A program made the translations under genes and the position numbers. Shown one piece after another: positions 27,682-36,388 of a DNA stretch of 44,636 nt. Below the pieces are notes generated by a model, which saw only the letters and a list, made by a program, of their open reading frames with translations, searched no databases and had not been told where the DNA came from. The stretch is from Oscillospiraceae bacterium (GTDB lineage: Bacteria > Bacillota > Clostridia > Oscillospirales > Oscillospiraceae): assembly GCA_902798545.1 (NCBI GenBank), contig CADBWQ010000022.1, positions 1 to 44,636 on the forward strand, in the 5' to 3' direction. The first letter of the stretch is position 1. Each line of letters opens with the position of its first letter.

Positions 27682-29451
27682 TCAGATCAGTCCGTTGTAC
27701 CGAAAGCTGTCCAGAATGCGCCCAATCAAAGCCGTGCGTCCGAAGGGTGTCACCAGATAATAGCCATCCACATCGGAAGCGATATCCCGGGCAAATTCCG
27801 TCGATATTTCTACGGCAAGTTCTTCCCCACGGGTCCTGTCCGCACCTTCGTAGCGCCCGATGATTTCTTCGGCGACCTGAATTCCCGCAATCTCACTGTT
27901 CATAAAAAGGGCGTTTCGCCGGCTGACTACGGGCATAATACCGCCGAGAAGCTTACCCTTCAGCTCCGACCGGGCAAGCTTCAGATTCTCTACTGCCTGC
28001 TGGCTCAGCACCGGTTGGGTCAGGAAACCTTCCGCGCCGTTTGCTTCCTTCATTTTCGCCATGTCCAGTTGTATGGGGAAATTGCGGGCATTGACATTCA
28101 ACGCTGCAAAAATATGAAACGGCGCAGGCAGAACTGTCTCATTCAATCCGCTGATATATCGGATCAAACGGCGGGAATTGAAATTATAAACACTTTTGAC
28201 CTCGTCACGACTGGCGGTAGGGATCGGATCCCCGGTAACAACCAGAACATTTCCGATGCCCTCGGCACAGAGCCCGAGCAGGAGCGCCTGTGTTGCGTTC
28301 AGATTTCGATCCCGGCAGGTCATGTGAGGCAGTGCGTTCACACCGAGCTCCCGGTGAAGCTTGCATGCCATCAGACTGGAGTCCACCCGCACTCTTGCTA
28401 CCGGGCAGTCGGCGATGGTGATGATATCAACGTCTTTGGATTGCAGCTCCCGGGCTCCATTCATAAACTTGTCCAGGTCCGCATCCTCCGGCGGGTCCAA
28501 CTCCACCGCCACCGCTTTTCGGTTTGGATCGCAAAGCACATCCCAGAACAGATTTGGCCGGGTCTGGGGTACCCTCTCCTCCCGTCCAGCAGGCAGGTCA
28601 ATTCTCACCGGAGCTGGTGCTCGCAGCGCCGTCGCAGTTGCGGCAATATAAGCCGGGGTGGTGCCGCAGCAGCCGCCGAAGATCTTTACGCCGAGATCTC
28701 GCATCTCCGCCATCTGAGCGCCAAAGTATACGGGGTCACCGTTGTAGTAGCTACGACGCCCCCGTACCGTCGGGTAGCTGGCATTCGGCATCACAGAAAG
28801 CGGGATTCGAATCGGTCCGATTTTCCTCAGGAGCTGCACCATATGCCTGGCCGTGGTCAGACAGTTCATTCCCACTGCATCAATATTGGGATCCTTCTCC
28901 GCGGCTTTACACAGATCCCGGATCAGGTGTCCGTCTGCTGTAAATCCGTCCGGCTGGGTATTGAATGAAAGAATCACAAAGGCAGTCGGCTGCCGTGACT
29001 TGATGTGCGCCGCAATTTCATGGAGATACTGGTCACTGCTGTGCGTCTCAAACAGGAAGTGCTTCATGCCGCGCTCCAGGAACAGGTCCGCAACAAAGCA
29101 GTATTCTGTCAGCAAATCTCTGTCATCCTGCAGTTCGATCGGGCCGACAGAGGCAAACACATAGGCATCTCCGTTCGCCGCCCGTTCCGCGATATCGCAG
29201 GCGGCACGGATCAGTGCTCTGCAGTCTCCCTCAGCCATTCTCAGACGGTTGACCGCATAGGTGTTGGTCTTAATGGCTTTGCAGCCGGCTTTCAGATAGG
29301 CCCGGTGGATCGCTTCGATCTCCCCGGGATTCGTGATGCTGGCCCACTCACAGGCATCCGCAGAAGTGTTGTTGCGTTCGGCGTAGAAAGTTCCCATGCC
29401 GCCATCGAAGAGCAGACCGTGTCCTTTCAGATAATCTCGAATATCTTTCAT
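27682..29451 (-). CDS. Bifunctional homocysteine S-methyltransferase/methylenetetrahydrofolate reductase
   Basis: A 589-residue YitJ-like fusion. Residues 1-285 are a zinc-dependent homocysteine methyltransferase domain with C197 in AVGMNC and C261-C262 in GGCCGTTP. About 305-589 is an MTHFR (MetF) TIM barrel that reduces 5,10-methylene- to 5-methyl-tetrahydrofolate with a flavin. It can supply methyl-folate to MetH, whose stop lies 14 bases upstream. The first domain may accept another methyl donor such as S-methylmethionine. Confidence 0.93.
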   Translation of the reverse strand: MKDIRDYLKGHGLLFDGGMGTFYAERNNTSADACEWASITNPGEIEAIHRAYLKAGCKAIKTNTYAVNRLRMAEGDCRALIRAACDIAERAANGDAYVFASVGPIELQDDRDLLTEYCFVADLFLERGMKHFLFETHSSDQYLHEIAAHIKSRQPTAFVILSFNTQPDGFTADGHLIRDLCKAAEKDPNIDAVGMNCLTTARHMVQLLRKIGPIRIPLSVMPNASYPTVRGRRSYYNGDPVYFGAQMAEMRDLGVKIFGGCCGTTPAYIAATATALRAPAPVRIDLPAGREERVPQTRPNLFWDVLCDPNRKAVAVELDPPEDADLDKFMNGARELQSKDVDIITIADCPVARVRVDSSLMACKLHRELGVNALPHMTCRDRNLNATQALLLGLCAEGIGNVLVVTGDPIPTASRDEVKSVYNFNSRRLIRYISGLNETVLPAPFHIFAALNVNARNFPIQLDMAKMKEANGAEGFLTQPVLSQQAVENLKLARSELKGKLLGGIMPVVSRRNALFMNSEIAGIQVAEEIIGRYEGADRTRGEELAVEISTEFARDIASDVDGYYLVTPFGRTALIGRILDSFRYNGLI

Positions 29452-29465
29452 TGTTGTCTCCCGTT

Positions 29466-31814
29466 TCAGCCCAGCACCATTCGCGCGATATCCGCACTCT
29501 GCTTGGCGTCCTTGGCATAATAGTCCGCACCGATCTCGGCCGCATAATCCGGGGTCAGGACCGCGCCGCCAACCATGATTCTGCAGTCATGGCCGCTCCT
29601 GCGGATGGCGGCGATGGTCTCCGCCATGCTGGCGACTGTAGTGGTCATCAGTGCGGACAGGCCTACCAGTTTTACATCCTCGCGGATGATGGTATCGACG
29701 ATTCTCCGGACCGGTACATCCCGCCCCAGATCAATCACGGTATAGCCGTAGTTCTCCAGAACCACGCGGACAATGTTCTTGCCGATGTCGTGGATATCTC
29801 CGTAGACGGTGGCGAGAACGATCTTTCCCTTGGAGACCGACTGTGTCCCGCTTCGGGCAAGCCGCTCCCGGATCACATCAAATCCGCCGCATGCAGCATT
29901 TGCCGCATTGATGAGCTGCGGAAGAAAAATCTGCTGCTTCTCATACCGGTCTCCTACCACGTCGAGCGCGGGAATCAGGAGCTCATTGATCACATCCATT
30001 TCTCCCCGTGTCTCCAGAGCCCGTATGGTGGCGGCGGCAGTCTCTCCCTTCAGTCCTCTCAGGATGCTCTCCTGGATGCTCATTTCCTTCCCTGCCGTCT
30101 CCGGTTTTTTCGTCGATTCCTCTATCTCGGCAAAACGGCGGATAAATGCCTCGCCATCCCTGTCCTCCCCGGACAGGAGCCGGAATGACGCCACCGCGTC
30201 CATGACAGCGCGCTGATTCGGATTGATAATGGGAAGATCCAACCCGGCATAGAGTGCCTGGGTAAGGAAGCTCACGGTGATATTCTCCCTCGCCGGCAAG
30301 CCAAAAGATATATTGCTGACACCGAGGACGGTGTGCAGCCCCAGCGTTTCTCTCACATAATGCAGCGCCTTCAGCGTCTCAGCAGCCTGATCCTGCTGTG
30401 CTGAGACTGTGAGTGTCAGGCAGTCGATAAGCACGTCTTCTTTCGGAATTCCGACAGCTGTTGCCGCCTTCACGATCCGTTCAGCAATCCTGACGCGATC
30501 CCGCCAGGTCTGAGGGATTCCCTCCCCGTCCATACAGAGTCCGACCACTGCAGCACCGTATTTCTTGCAAATCGGGAGTATTGCCTCCAGGACCTCGGCT
30601 TTGCCATTGACAGAGTTTACAACGGCCTTTCCGTTGACCACCCGCAGTCCCGCCTCAATCACAGCAGGATCGGAGGAATCGATCTGCAGCGGCAGATCCA
30701 CAACCGCCTGCAGGGCCTTGACCACGCGGGTCATTATCTCCGCCTCATCGATACCGGGGAGGCCCACGTTCACATCCAGAATATCCGCACCCGCGTCCTG
30801 CTGTTCAATCCCGCGGGTAACGATATAGTCAATGTCATTCTCTCTCAGCGCCTGCTGAAAGCGCTTTTTCCCGGTGGGATTGATCCGCTCGCCGATGACC
30901 CGCACCCCGCCGAAGCCGACTGTCTGCGTTGCGGAGCAGACGCCGAAGCACCTCCAAACCACCGGGTTCTTTACAATTTCCCGGTCGGTGTGTTTTTTCA
31001 GTGCCCTGATGAAATCCGGCGTTGTGCCACAGCATCCCCCCAGCATCTGCACACCTTCCTGCAAGGCAGGTATCAGCTCTTCGGCGAATTCATCTGCCGT
31101 GATGTGATACTCCCCTGTCGCCGGATCAGGCAGTCCCGCATTCGGTTTCAGGATCAGCGGTTTATCCGTCCAGCGGCGCAGTTCCCGGATGAGCGGAAGC
31201 AGTTCTTTCGGTCCCAGGCTGCAGTTGAAGCCCATGGCGTCCACGCCGAGGCCTGTGAGCGTCAGTCCCATTGCCGGAACTGTCGTCCCGACGAAGCTGC
31301 GCCCGTTCGCCTCAAAGGTCATCGTCACCCAAACCGGGAGCGCACTGTTCTCTTTCGCTGCGAGAACGGCAGCCTTGACCTCGTAGAGGTCGCTCATCGT
31401 CTCGATCACGATGAGGTCTGCGCCTGCGTCCCGCCCCGCGACGACAATCTCCCTGAATACATCATAAGCTTCTTCAAAGCGAAGCGTTCCCAACGGTTCC
31501 AGCATCTGTCCGAGCGGGCCGATATCCAGAGCGACCCTTACATTCTCTCCGGCTGCGGCTCTCGCACAGCGAATTCCCCCCTGTACAAGATCCCGGACCG
31601 AATAACCGGTACGGGAAACCTTGAGGCGATTCACGCCGAAGGTGTTTGAGTAGAGAAGCCTGCTACCCGCCTCCACATAACGCCGATGCACCGTGGTCAC
31701 TTTGTCCGGTTCGGTCAGGTTCCAGATTTCCGGCGCCTGTCCCATGGGAAGTCCCGCAGCCTGAAGCTGTGTTCCCATTCCTCCGTCAAGTAGTATCAGT
31801 TCAAATGGCTCCAC
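29466..31814 (-). CDS. metH: Cobalamin-dependent methionine synthase lacking the activation domain
   Basis: With the GTG at 31814 (AAAGGAGG 9 bases upstream) it has 782 residues. It has a homocysteine-binding barrel (zinc cysteines in GFNCSLG and GGCCGTTPDF), a pterin-binding barrel (about 305-570), a cap (about 580-660) and a B12 domain whose DIHDIG places the cobalt-ligand H675. The usual C-terminal AdoMet activation domain is missing; a separate upstream gene supplies it. The gene overlaps that upstream gene by 14 bases. Confidence 0.93.
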   Translation of the reverse strand: MEPFELILLDGGMGTQLQAAGLPMGQAPEIWNLTEPDKVTTVHRRYVEAGSRLLYSNTFGVNRLKVSRTGYSVRDLVQGGIRCARAAAGENVRVALDIGPLGQMLEPLGTLRFEEAYDVFREIVVAGRDAGADLIVIETMSDLYEVKAAVLAAKENSALPVWVTMTFEANGRSFVGTTVPAMGLTLTGLGVDAMGFNCSLGPKELLPLIRELRRWTDKPLILKPNAGLPDPATGEYHITADEFAEELIPALQEGVQMLGGCCGTTPDFIRALKKHTDREIVKNPVVWRCFGVCSATQTVGFGGVRVIGERINPTGKKRFQQALRENDIDYIVTRGIEQQDAGADILDVNVGLPGIDEAEIMTRVVKALQAVVDLPLQIDSSDPAVIEAGLRVVNGKAVVNSVNGKAEVLEAILPICKKYGAAVVGLCMDGEGIPQTWRDRVRIAERIVKAATAVGIPKEDVLIDCLTLTVSAQQDQAAETLKALHYVRETLGLHTVLGVSNISFGLPARENITVSFLTQALYAGLDLPIINPNQRAVMDAVASFRLLSGEDRDGEAFIRRFAEIEESTKKPETAGKEMSIQESILRGLKGETAAATIRALETRGEMDVINELLIPALDVVGDRYEKQQIFLPQLINAANAACGGFDVIRERLARSGTQSVSKGKIVLATVYGDIHDIGKNIVRVVLENYGYTVIDLGRDVPVRRIVDTIIREDVKLVGLSALMTTTVASMAETIAAIRRSGHDCRIMVGGAVLTPDYAAEIGADYYAKDAKQSADIARMVLG

Positions 31815-32472
31815 AGTGGGTGTCCTCCTTTCGGAATCTGCATGTCTCAAACATCGTACAGCTGGCACAGCCCCGGTGTCTGTGCTCCTGCGGCCGGTCT
31901 GCGACGCCGATCAGTGCGGTGACGGATTTCTGCGGCAGCATCAGGCCGCTCTCGGAGAGGCTCACTCCAATCTGTCTCGTGATATCCAGTACTCCGAACA
32001 GTTCCCTCTGCTGCGCAAAAGGGAAATCTCCGTATCCCGGGCTGAAACGGTCAGTCAGGTATCTCGGCGCGAAGCGTTCTGCCAGATCCTTGCAGAGATT
32101 GTCACACACATTCTCGACGGCGGCGCTGGCCGCCGCATCCAGAATCACAGCATCTCCCATGTTACGAATCTGGCTCCGCCGCAGGAGCTGCTCTGTCTCA
32201 CTCCCCAGTGTCACCGCAATCAGAATCACCTGATTGCAGTCTTTCAGGAGTTTCTGCACGTCATGTCCCCTGGGAGAAAACGCCGTTCCGGCAAAGCGTC
32301 CGTCCTGTTCCAGAGAAAAGAGCTTCCACAGTACCCTCGGTCTCGCTGTCTTGAGGACTTCCTCCTCGCAACGGGTAAGATCCTGCTCCAGCTGCTCCGG
32401 GATCTCGCTCCCCAGATAGCCCAGATACTGTAGGGTCTCTTTTCGGTTGATACCTGTAAGTCTGCCTTCCAT
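31801..32472 (-). CDS. Methionine synthase activation-domain protein
   Basis: A 223-residue stand-alone version of the MetH activation domain. It has the RFSPGYGDFP signature near 160-169, the AdoMet-binding region of the family, and a C-terminal Cys motif (CASC, then C). It should allow reductive remethylation of oxidised cob(II)alamin on MetH. The ATG at 32472 follows AAAGGAG by 7 bases; an upstream ATG at 32523 has no site. It is the first gene of the methionine operon. Confidence 0.9.
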   Translation of the reverse strand: MEGRLTGINRKETLQYLGYLGSEIPEQLEQDLTRCEEEVLKTARPRVLWKLFSLEQDGRFAGTAFSPRGHDVQKLLKDCNQVILIAVTLGSETEQLLRRSQIRNMGDAVILDAAASAAVENVCDNLCKDLAERFAPRYLTDRFSPGYGDFPFAQQRELFGVLDITRQIGVSLSESGLMLPQKSVTALIGVADRPQEHRHRGCASCTMFETCRFRKEDTHCGAI

Positions 32473-32533
32473 GCCGTCGCTCCTTTCACCGCCGTCGACA
32501 AGCCGGAACCGGAAGATGATCAAATATGGGGGA

Positions 32534-32563
32534 ATTATATCACGAAGCGGCCCTTGCTTTCAA
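32534..32563 (-). promoter_or_regulatory. Promoter of the methionine operon
   Basis: Minus-strand TTGAAA (32563-32558) and TATAAT (32539-32534) are spaced 18 bases. The leader is only about 55 nt. No SAM (S-box) or cobalamin riboswitch could fit or was recognised. Confidence 0.6.
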
Positions 32564-32640
32564 CCGAAACCCACTCGCAGCCCCGCAATCACTTCACTTT
32601 GTTCCGTTTTTCCGGATTCTGCTTCTATTACCCATTTTTC

Positions 32641-32669
32641 TTGCATTTCATGCTCTCTTGTGATACACT
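32641..32669 (+). promoter_or_regulatory. Promoter of the TVP38-like gene, nearly leaderless
   Basis: TTGCAT (32641-32646) and TACACT (32664-32669) are spaced 17 bases. Transcription should start about 3 bases before the ATG at 32679, which has no ribosome site. Confidence 0.55.
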
Positions 32670-32678
32670 CAGTCTACT

Positions 32679-33353
32679 ATGAATGAACGTACACGTACTA
32701 TCATCATGTGGACCGCCCGTCTTATTCCGCTCATCGGTATGGCAACCGTGGGCGGACTCTTTCTGTTCTCAGGACGTTCCATCACCATGGAAGACATTTT
32801 GAATTATACCCCGTCGGAGCCTCTGCTGGCCGTGCTCTTCCTCTGGCTTGCATTTGCGTTGAAGAGTCTGTCACTGGTTTTTCCGATTGTTGCGCTCTTC
32901 GCCGTGAGCGGGCAGCTTTTTCCTCTTCCCGCAGCCCTCGCTGTCAATACCGTTGGCGTTGCCATCGCCATGACGCTTCCTTATCTTCTGGGACGCTATT
33001 CTGAACTCGGGTTCTCTGACAAGCTGATGGAAAAATACCCGAAGCTTCGCGATCTGCGAAAGCTTCGGGAGAATAGCAGTTTTTTTCTTTCTTTCCTCAT
33101 TCGGGCCATCGGTGTTCTGCCCTGCGACGTCGTCAGTATGTATTTTGGCAGTACAAAGCTGTATTACCCCGCCTATATTTCCGGTGCGGTGCTTGGCTTC
33201 ATGCCGGATCTGATCTGCGCCACCATTCTCGGCCAGCAGATTGAAGACTACACCTCTCCCGGCTTCTGGATCACACTCACCATCAACATTCTCGCCTGTG
33301 TCAGCTCTTATTTTCTTTACCGCTGGTATAAAAAGAAAAAGGGAATCGTTTGA
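32679..33353 (+). CDS. TVP38/TMEM64 (VTT-domain) membrane protein
   Basis: A 224-residue integral membrane protein with about five or six helices. The central segment (FPIVALFAVSGQLFPLPAAL, then NTVGVAIAMTLPYLLGRYSE) matches the VTT/SNARE-associated family related to DedA. IRAIGVLPCDVVSMYFGST is a later family block. DedA-superfamily proteins are linked to phospholipid scrambling and undecaprenyl phosphate recycling; a direct role here is unknown. The C-terminus is basic (RWYKKKKG). Confidence 0.85.
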   Translation: MNERTRTIIMWTARLIPLIGMATVGGLFLFSGRSITMEDILNYTPSEPLLAVLFLWLAFALKSLSLVFPIVALFAVSGQLFPLPAALAVNTVGVAIAMTLPYLLGRYSELGFSDKLMEKYPKLRDLRKLRENSSFFLSFLIRAIGVLPCDVVSMYFGSTKLYYPAYISGAVLGFMPDLICATILGQQIEDYTSPGFWITLTINILACVSSYFLYRWYKKKKGIV

Positions 33354-33417
33354 AACCACCTGCCGCTTGCATCCCGCCCTGAGGTTTCCGTCACATGAAC
33401 AGTCTCCGGCCGCTCTG

Positions 33418-33864
33418 TCAGTCCATGACTTCGACGGTATCTCCGGCCCGGGCGGTCCCACCCTCAAGAACGATGGCAAAGATTCCCTCACGCGGCATTA
33501 CGCAGTCCCCGGCCTGCCGCCGGATCGCACAGTCCGCGTGACATTCTTTCCCGATCTGTGTGACCTCGCAGAGTGCACTTCCAATTCTCAGCTTTGTGCC
33601 TATCGGGAGCTTTGCCAGTTCGATCCCGTCGCAGAGGATGTTCTCGGCAAATGCCCCGGGGATCAGCCGGAGTGTGACTTTCTCCTGCAGCTTGTCCACA
33701 CTCTTCTGTGCCAGCAGGCTCACCTGCCGATGCCAGTTTCCGGCGTGGGCATCTCCGACGATACCATGCTGGGGCTGCAGTTCCACTTCATCGACGGGGT
33801 GCTTCTGCTCCCCTTTTTTCCCACTGATACAGACTGCCCGGATAATCGCAGTCTTCCCACTCAT
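33418..33864 (-). CDS. MOSC-domain protein
   Basis: A 148-residue stand-alone MOSC domain, the fold that carries sulfur or binds molybdenum cofactor in YiiM and Moco sulfurase C-termini. HGIVGDAHAG (about 34-43) and the Cys-rich ECHADCAIRRQAGDC segment with MPREGIFAIVL are family features. The cysteines may carry persulfide. No molybdenum enzyme lies nearby. An AAAGGAG site precedes the ATG. Confidence 0.9.
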   Translation of the reverse strand: MSGKTAIIRAVCISGKKGEQKHPVDEVELQPQHGIVGDAHAGNWHRQVSLLAQKSVDKLQEKVTLRLIPGAFAENILCDGIELAKLPIGTKLRIGSALCEVTQIGKECHADCAIRRQAGDCVMPREGIFAIVLEGGTARAGDTVEVMD

Positions 33865-33880
33865 GACCGCAACTCCTTTC

Positions 33881-33899
33881 CGCCCTTTTGTTGAGGGCG
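33881..33899 (-). promoter_or_regulatory. Leader hairpin before the MOSC gene
   Basis: CGCCCT (33881-33886) and AGGGCG (33894-33899) form a 6-bp stem just 5' of the AAAGGAG site on the minus strand, so it may tune translation. On the plus strand it is followed by TTCTTTTTT and could act as a terminator for readthrough. Confidence 0.4.
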
Positions 33900-33936
33900 T
33901 TCTTTTTTATATGGAGTGATTTGTCTCTGTCTTTGA

Positions 33937-33965
33937 AGTATACTCTCTTAATCCTATCGAGTCAA
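33937..33965 (-). promoter_or_regulatory. Promoter of the MOSC gene
   Basis: Minus-strand TTGACT (33965-33960) and TATACT (33942-33937) are spaced 17 bases, close to the consensus. The leader is about 65 nt. Confidence 0.7.
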
Positions 33966-33999
33966 TAGTCTATTAAGTTAATGGGAATATCGTCCAATC

Positions 34000-34605
34000 T
34001 CATTCGCAGAGCGCTCCCGGCTTCCACTGGCACCAGGAGTATACAAAGCCCTCCGCTTCCCGTATGACGCTTTCAAAATGCACGGAATCTGTATCATCTG
34101 TTGGAATTTGTTGCAGCGTCCGGGTACCGACCAGACCGTCCCCTGTCAGTTTGAGGAAGCTCTCCTTGCGAGTCCAGAGCGTCGTAAAACAGATTTCCGG
34201 CTGCTCGGCCAGCCTGATCTTTTCCTGCTCTGCATCGTTGAACACCGTGAGCAGATGTTCCATTTTTTGCATCCGGATCATCTCAATATCCGCACCTACA
34301 GGCTCTCGATCCAGTACGCAGAGGACAGCATTCCCTGTGTGGCTGAGACTGAATTGTATGTTATCATGTCCTGCGAGAAAGGGCTTTTTGTGTTCCCCGA
34401 AAGTGAAAACCGGTGGTTCCGTGAGGCCGTATTCCCGACGCAGTCCTTCCCACAACAGCATATACGCTTTGACACAGCGCTTCCGGTCTGCAGGGAAACG
34501 GTAAGTTATGGCTTTTTCATACCGTTGCGGCGGAAGCAGCTGCAGGTCAGCCTCGTAGGCCTTATCCGAATAGGTTTCGAGATTCGATTCCAGCAATATG
34601 ATCAT
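34000..34605 (-). CDS. 4'-phosphopantetheinyl transferase, Sfp type
   Basis: A 201-residue enzyme that moves phosphopantetheine from CoA to a serine of carrier proteins. The magnesium-binding residues are D106 and E108 in VGADIE and E148 in WTRKESFLKLTGDG. FSLSHT near 85-90 is a further family block. The size fits AcpT/Sfp-type enzymes. It follows the P1 peptidase gene by 15 bases. No polyketide or peptide synthetase is in the window, so the client carrier protein is unknown. Confidence 0.92.
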   Translation of the reverse strand: MIILLESNLETYSDKAYEADLQLLPPQRYEKAITYRFPADRKRCVKAYMLLWEGLRREYGLTEPPVFTFGEHKKPFLAGHDNIQFSLSHTGNAVLCVLDREPVGADIEMIRMQKMEHLLTVFNDAEQEKIRLAEQPEICFTTLWTRKESFLKLTGDGLVGTRTLQQIPTDDTDSVHFESVIREAEGFVYSWCQWKPGALCE

Positions 34606-34620
34606 ATTCTTTTCCGCAAC

Positions 34621-35583
34621 TCAGGAACCTGAAATATCGTTCGCACAAGGAAAGCCATACGCACTCTTGGCGCTTAGCACCGCCCTGGTAATCGCCTCGC
34701 TGACCATTTCCGCAGCCAGGATGCCCACGAGATCACGGTCGGCAGCCAGTTCACCCACGGATACTGCGTAGATGCTGTCGCCATCTGCCGAGGTATGAAC
34801 CGGACGGACAGACCGGGCATAACCGTCCTGTGCCATCCCGGCGATCTTGCAAAGCTGTGCCTTGTCGAAGGCAGCGTTGGTGATCACAACCGCCAGCGTT
34901 GTGTTCCCGGTGAAGCGATTCTCCACGACCTGATAGCTGGATTTCATGTATTCTGATGTGCTGCGAAGTGCGGTTCTGTCATCCGTAAGGAGACCCGCGA
35001 TCTGTGTGCCCGTTTTCCAGTCGTATACATCTCCCAGGGCGTTGACCACCACGACAGCACCGACCTGCAGTTCCCCGATCTGAACAGCACAGCTTCCGAT
35101 TCCCGTCTTCATACAGGTTCCCATCCCGCAGATCTTCCCTGCCGTCGCACCGCAGCCCGCTCCGTAGTTGCCATCCCGGTAGTTCGGCGCATCCAGCGCA
35201 CAGACCGCCGCTTCATAGCCCATGGCAGAATCCGGGCGAACACTGTAATCCCCGACCGTCAGGTCAAAGAGGTCAGACTGTACTACCAATGGAACCCTCG
35301 TCACACCCACATCGAAGCCAATCTTCCGCTCCTCCAGGCATCTCATAACGCCGTCTGCCGCTCCGAGGCCGAAAGCGCTGCCGCCCGCCAGTACAACAGC
35401 ATGGATCTCCTGTGCCGCCATCAACGGGTTCAGAAGTGGTGTCTCCCGGGAAGCCGGGCCGCCGCCCCGGATGTCAACGCCCGCACGCATTCCTTTCTTA
35501 CTGACAAACACCGTACAGCCGGTTCCTGCCCTGGCGTTTTCGATCTGGCCAATGCTGATGCCTTTTATCTCTGTAATCTTCAT
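34621..35583 (-). CDS. P1-family (DmpA-like) aminopeptidase
   Basis: A 320-residue Ntn-hydrolase of MEROPS S58. VLAGGSAFGLGAADGVMR (about 64-81) is a family hallmark. GNTTLAVV near 226-233 marks the autoprocessing site, where T228 or T229 takes the place of the serine nucleophile of DmpA. Members act as aminopeptidases on small peptides or beta-amino acid amides. It is cytoplasmic and starts after ATGGAGG. It leads a two-gene operon with the phosphopantetheinyl transferase. Confidence 0.9.
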   Translation of the reverse strand: MKITEIKGISIGQIENARAGTGCTVFVSKKGMRAGVDIRGGGPASRETPLLNPLMAAQEIHAVVLAGGSAFGLGAADGVMRCLEERKIGFDVGVTRVPLVVQSDLFDLTVGDYSVRPDSAMGYEAAVCALDAPNYRDGNYGAGCGATAGKICGMGTCMKTGIGSCAVQIGELQVGAVVVVNALGDVYDWKTGTQIAGLLTDDRTALRSTSEYMKSSYQVVENRFTGNTTLAVVITNAAFDKAQLCKIAGMAQDGYARSVRPVHTSADGDSIYAVSVGELAADRDLVGILAAEMVSEAITRAVLSAKSAYGFPCANDISGS

Positions 35584-35627
35584 GCCGGTTCCTCCATTTT
35601 TATTCGGTTACCGCTTTATTGTCCCTG

Positions 35628-35656
35628 ATTATAACAAATGGAGGCGAAGATCGCAA
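35628..35656 (-). promoter_or_regulatory. Promoter of the P1 peptidase operon
   Basis: Minus-strand TTGCGA (35656-35651) and TATAAT (35633-35628) are spaced 17 bases. Confidence 0.6.
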
Positions 35657-35677
35657 GAAAAGAGAACACCGCTGTGT

Positions 35678-35704
35678 CAGGCTGAGAAACAGTCCCTCAG
35701 CCTG
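35678..35704. repeat. Inverted repeat between divergent promoters
   Basis: CAGGCTGAG (35678-35686) and CTCAGCCTG (35696-35704) are perfect 9-bp arms with a 9-base spacer. It lies upstream of both the luxS and P1 peptidase promoters, so it is not a terminator of a visible gene. It may be a regulator site. Confidence 0.45.
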
Positions 35705-35752
35705 GTTCCGAAATCGCATCAATCTCCTCTGAAACAACTGATTCTTCCGGGC

Positions 35753-35781
35753 TTGACAAACACCGCTTTCCGCGTTATAAA
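35753..35781 (+). promoter_or_regulatory. Promoter of luxS
   Basis: TTGACA (35753-35758) and TATAAA (35776-35781) are spaced 17 bases. The leader is about 65 nt. Confidence 0.7.
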
Positions 35782-35853
35782 CAAATCAGTCTTCCCGTTT
35801 CAGGGTCAGGCGAAACAACACACGAACGCCAACAGAAAGGCATGGAGCGGAAC

Positions 35854-36312
35854 ATGAATTGCGTCTCAAGCTTCTCGGTGAACCACGATACACTGGAAAA
35901 AGGCATGTATATCTCCCGAATTGACGGAGATATCGTCACCTATGACATCCGCATGAAAAAGCCCAACGCCGGAGACTATCTCTCCAATGGTGCTGTACAC
36001 ACCTTTGAGCACCTGCTGGCCACCTGCATGCGCAGCGGCGAACTTGCCGATTCTGTGGTTTATATCGGTCCCATGGGCTGCCGTACAGGTTTTTATCTTC
36101 TACTACGAAACACGGTGAGCCATGAGGACGCAATCCGGCTGGTGAAAGGCAGCTTTTCTTTCGTCGCTGCCTTTGAGGGCGAGATTCCCGGTTCCAGGCG
36201 TCAGGAATGCGGTAATTATCTTGAGCACGACCTTCCTGAGGCTAAATCCGTGTCGTTGGACATGTTGAGTGTTTTGGAAAATTGGGCTGCCTCTGATCTG
36301 AAATATGAATAA
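35854..36312 (+). CDS. luxS: S-ribosylhomocysteine lyase LuxS
   Basis: LuxS cleaves S-ribosylhomocysteine to homocysteine and the autoinducer-2 precursor. The metal ligands are H49 and H53 in HTFEHL and C119 in RRQECGNYLEHDL; E52 is the general base and C76 in GPMGCRTGFYLL the catalytic cysteine. With the ATG at 35854 (GGAG 6 bases upstream) it has 152 residues; an ATG at 35842 is also possible and adds four. The homocysteine made can feed the MetH genes about 4 kb away. Confidence 0.95.
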   Translation: MNCVSSFSVNHDTLEKGMYISRIDGDIVTYDIRMKKPNAGDYLSNGAVHTFEHLLATCMRSGELADSVVYIGPMGCRTGFYLLLRNTVSHEDAIRLVKGSFSFVAAFEGEIPGSRRQECGNYLEHDLPEAKSVSLDMLSVLENWAASDLKYE

Positions 36313-36318
36313 ATAATG

Positions 36319-36352
36319 AAAGCTCAGGTTCCATGTCGTGGACCTGAGCTTT
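36319..36352. terminator. Terminator after luxS
   Basis: AAAGCTCAGG (36319-36328) pairs with CCTGAGCTTT (36343-36352), extended by inner pairs with one bulge, and is followed by GTTTTT. It also serves the convergent GNAT gene. Confidence 0.85.
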
Positions 36353-36388
36353 GTTTTTCCAATCAAATCACTGAAACCTATCGCCGTA

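Noticed and set aside
32473-32640. Possible SAM or cobalamin riboswitch before the methionine operon
   Set aside because: The promoter at 32534-32563 leaves a leader of only about 55 nt, and no conserved riboswitch core was seen.
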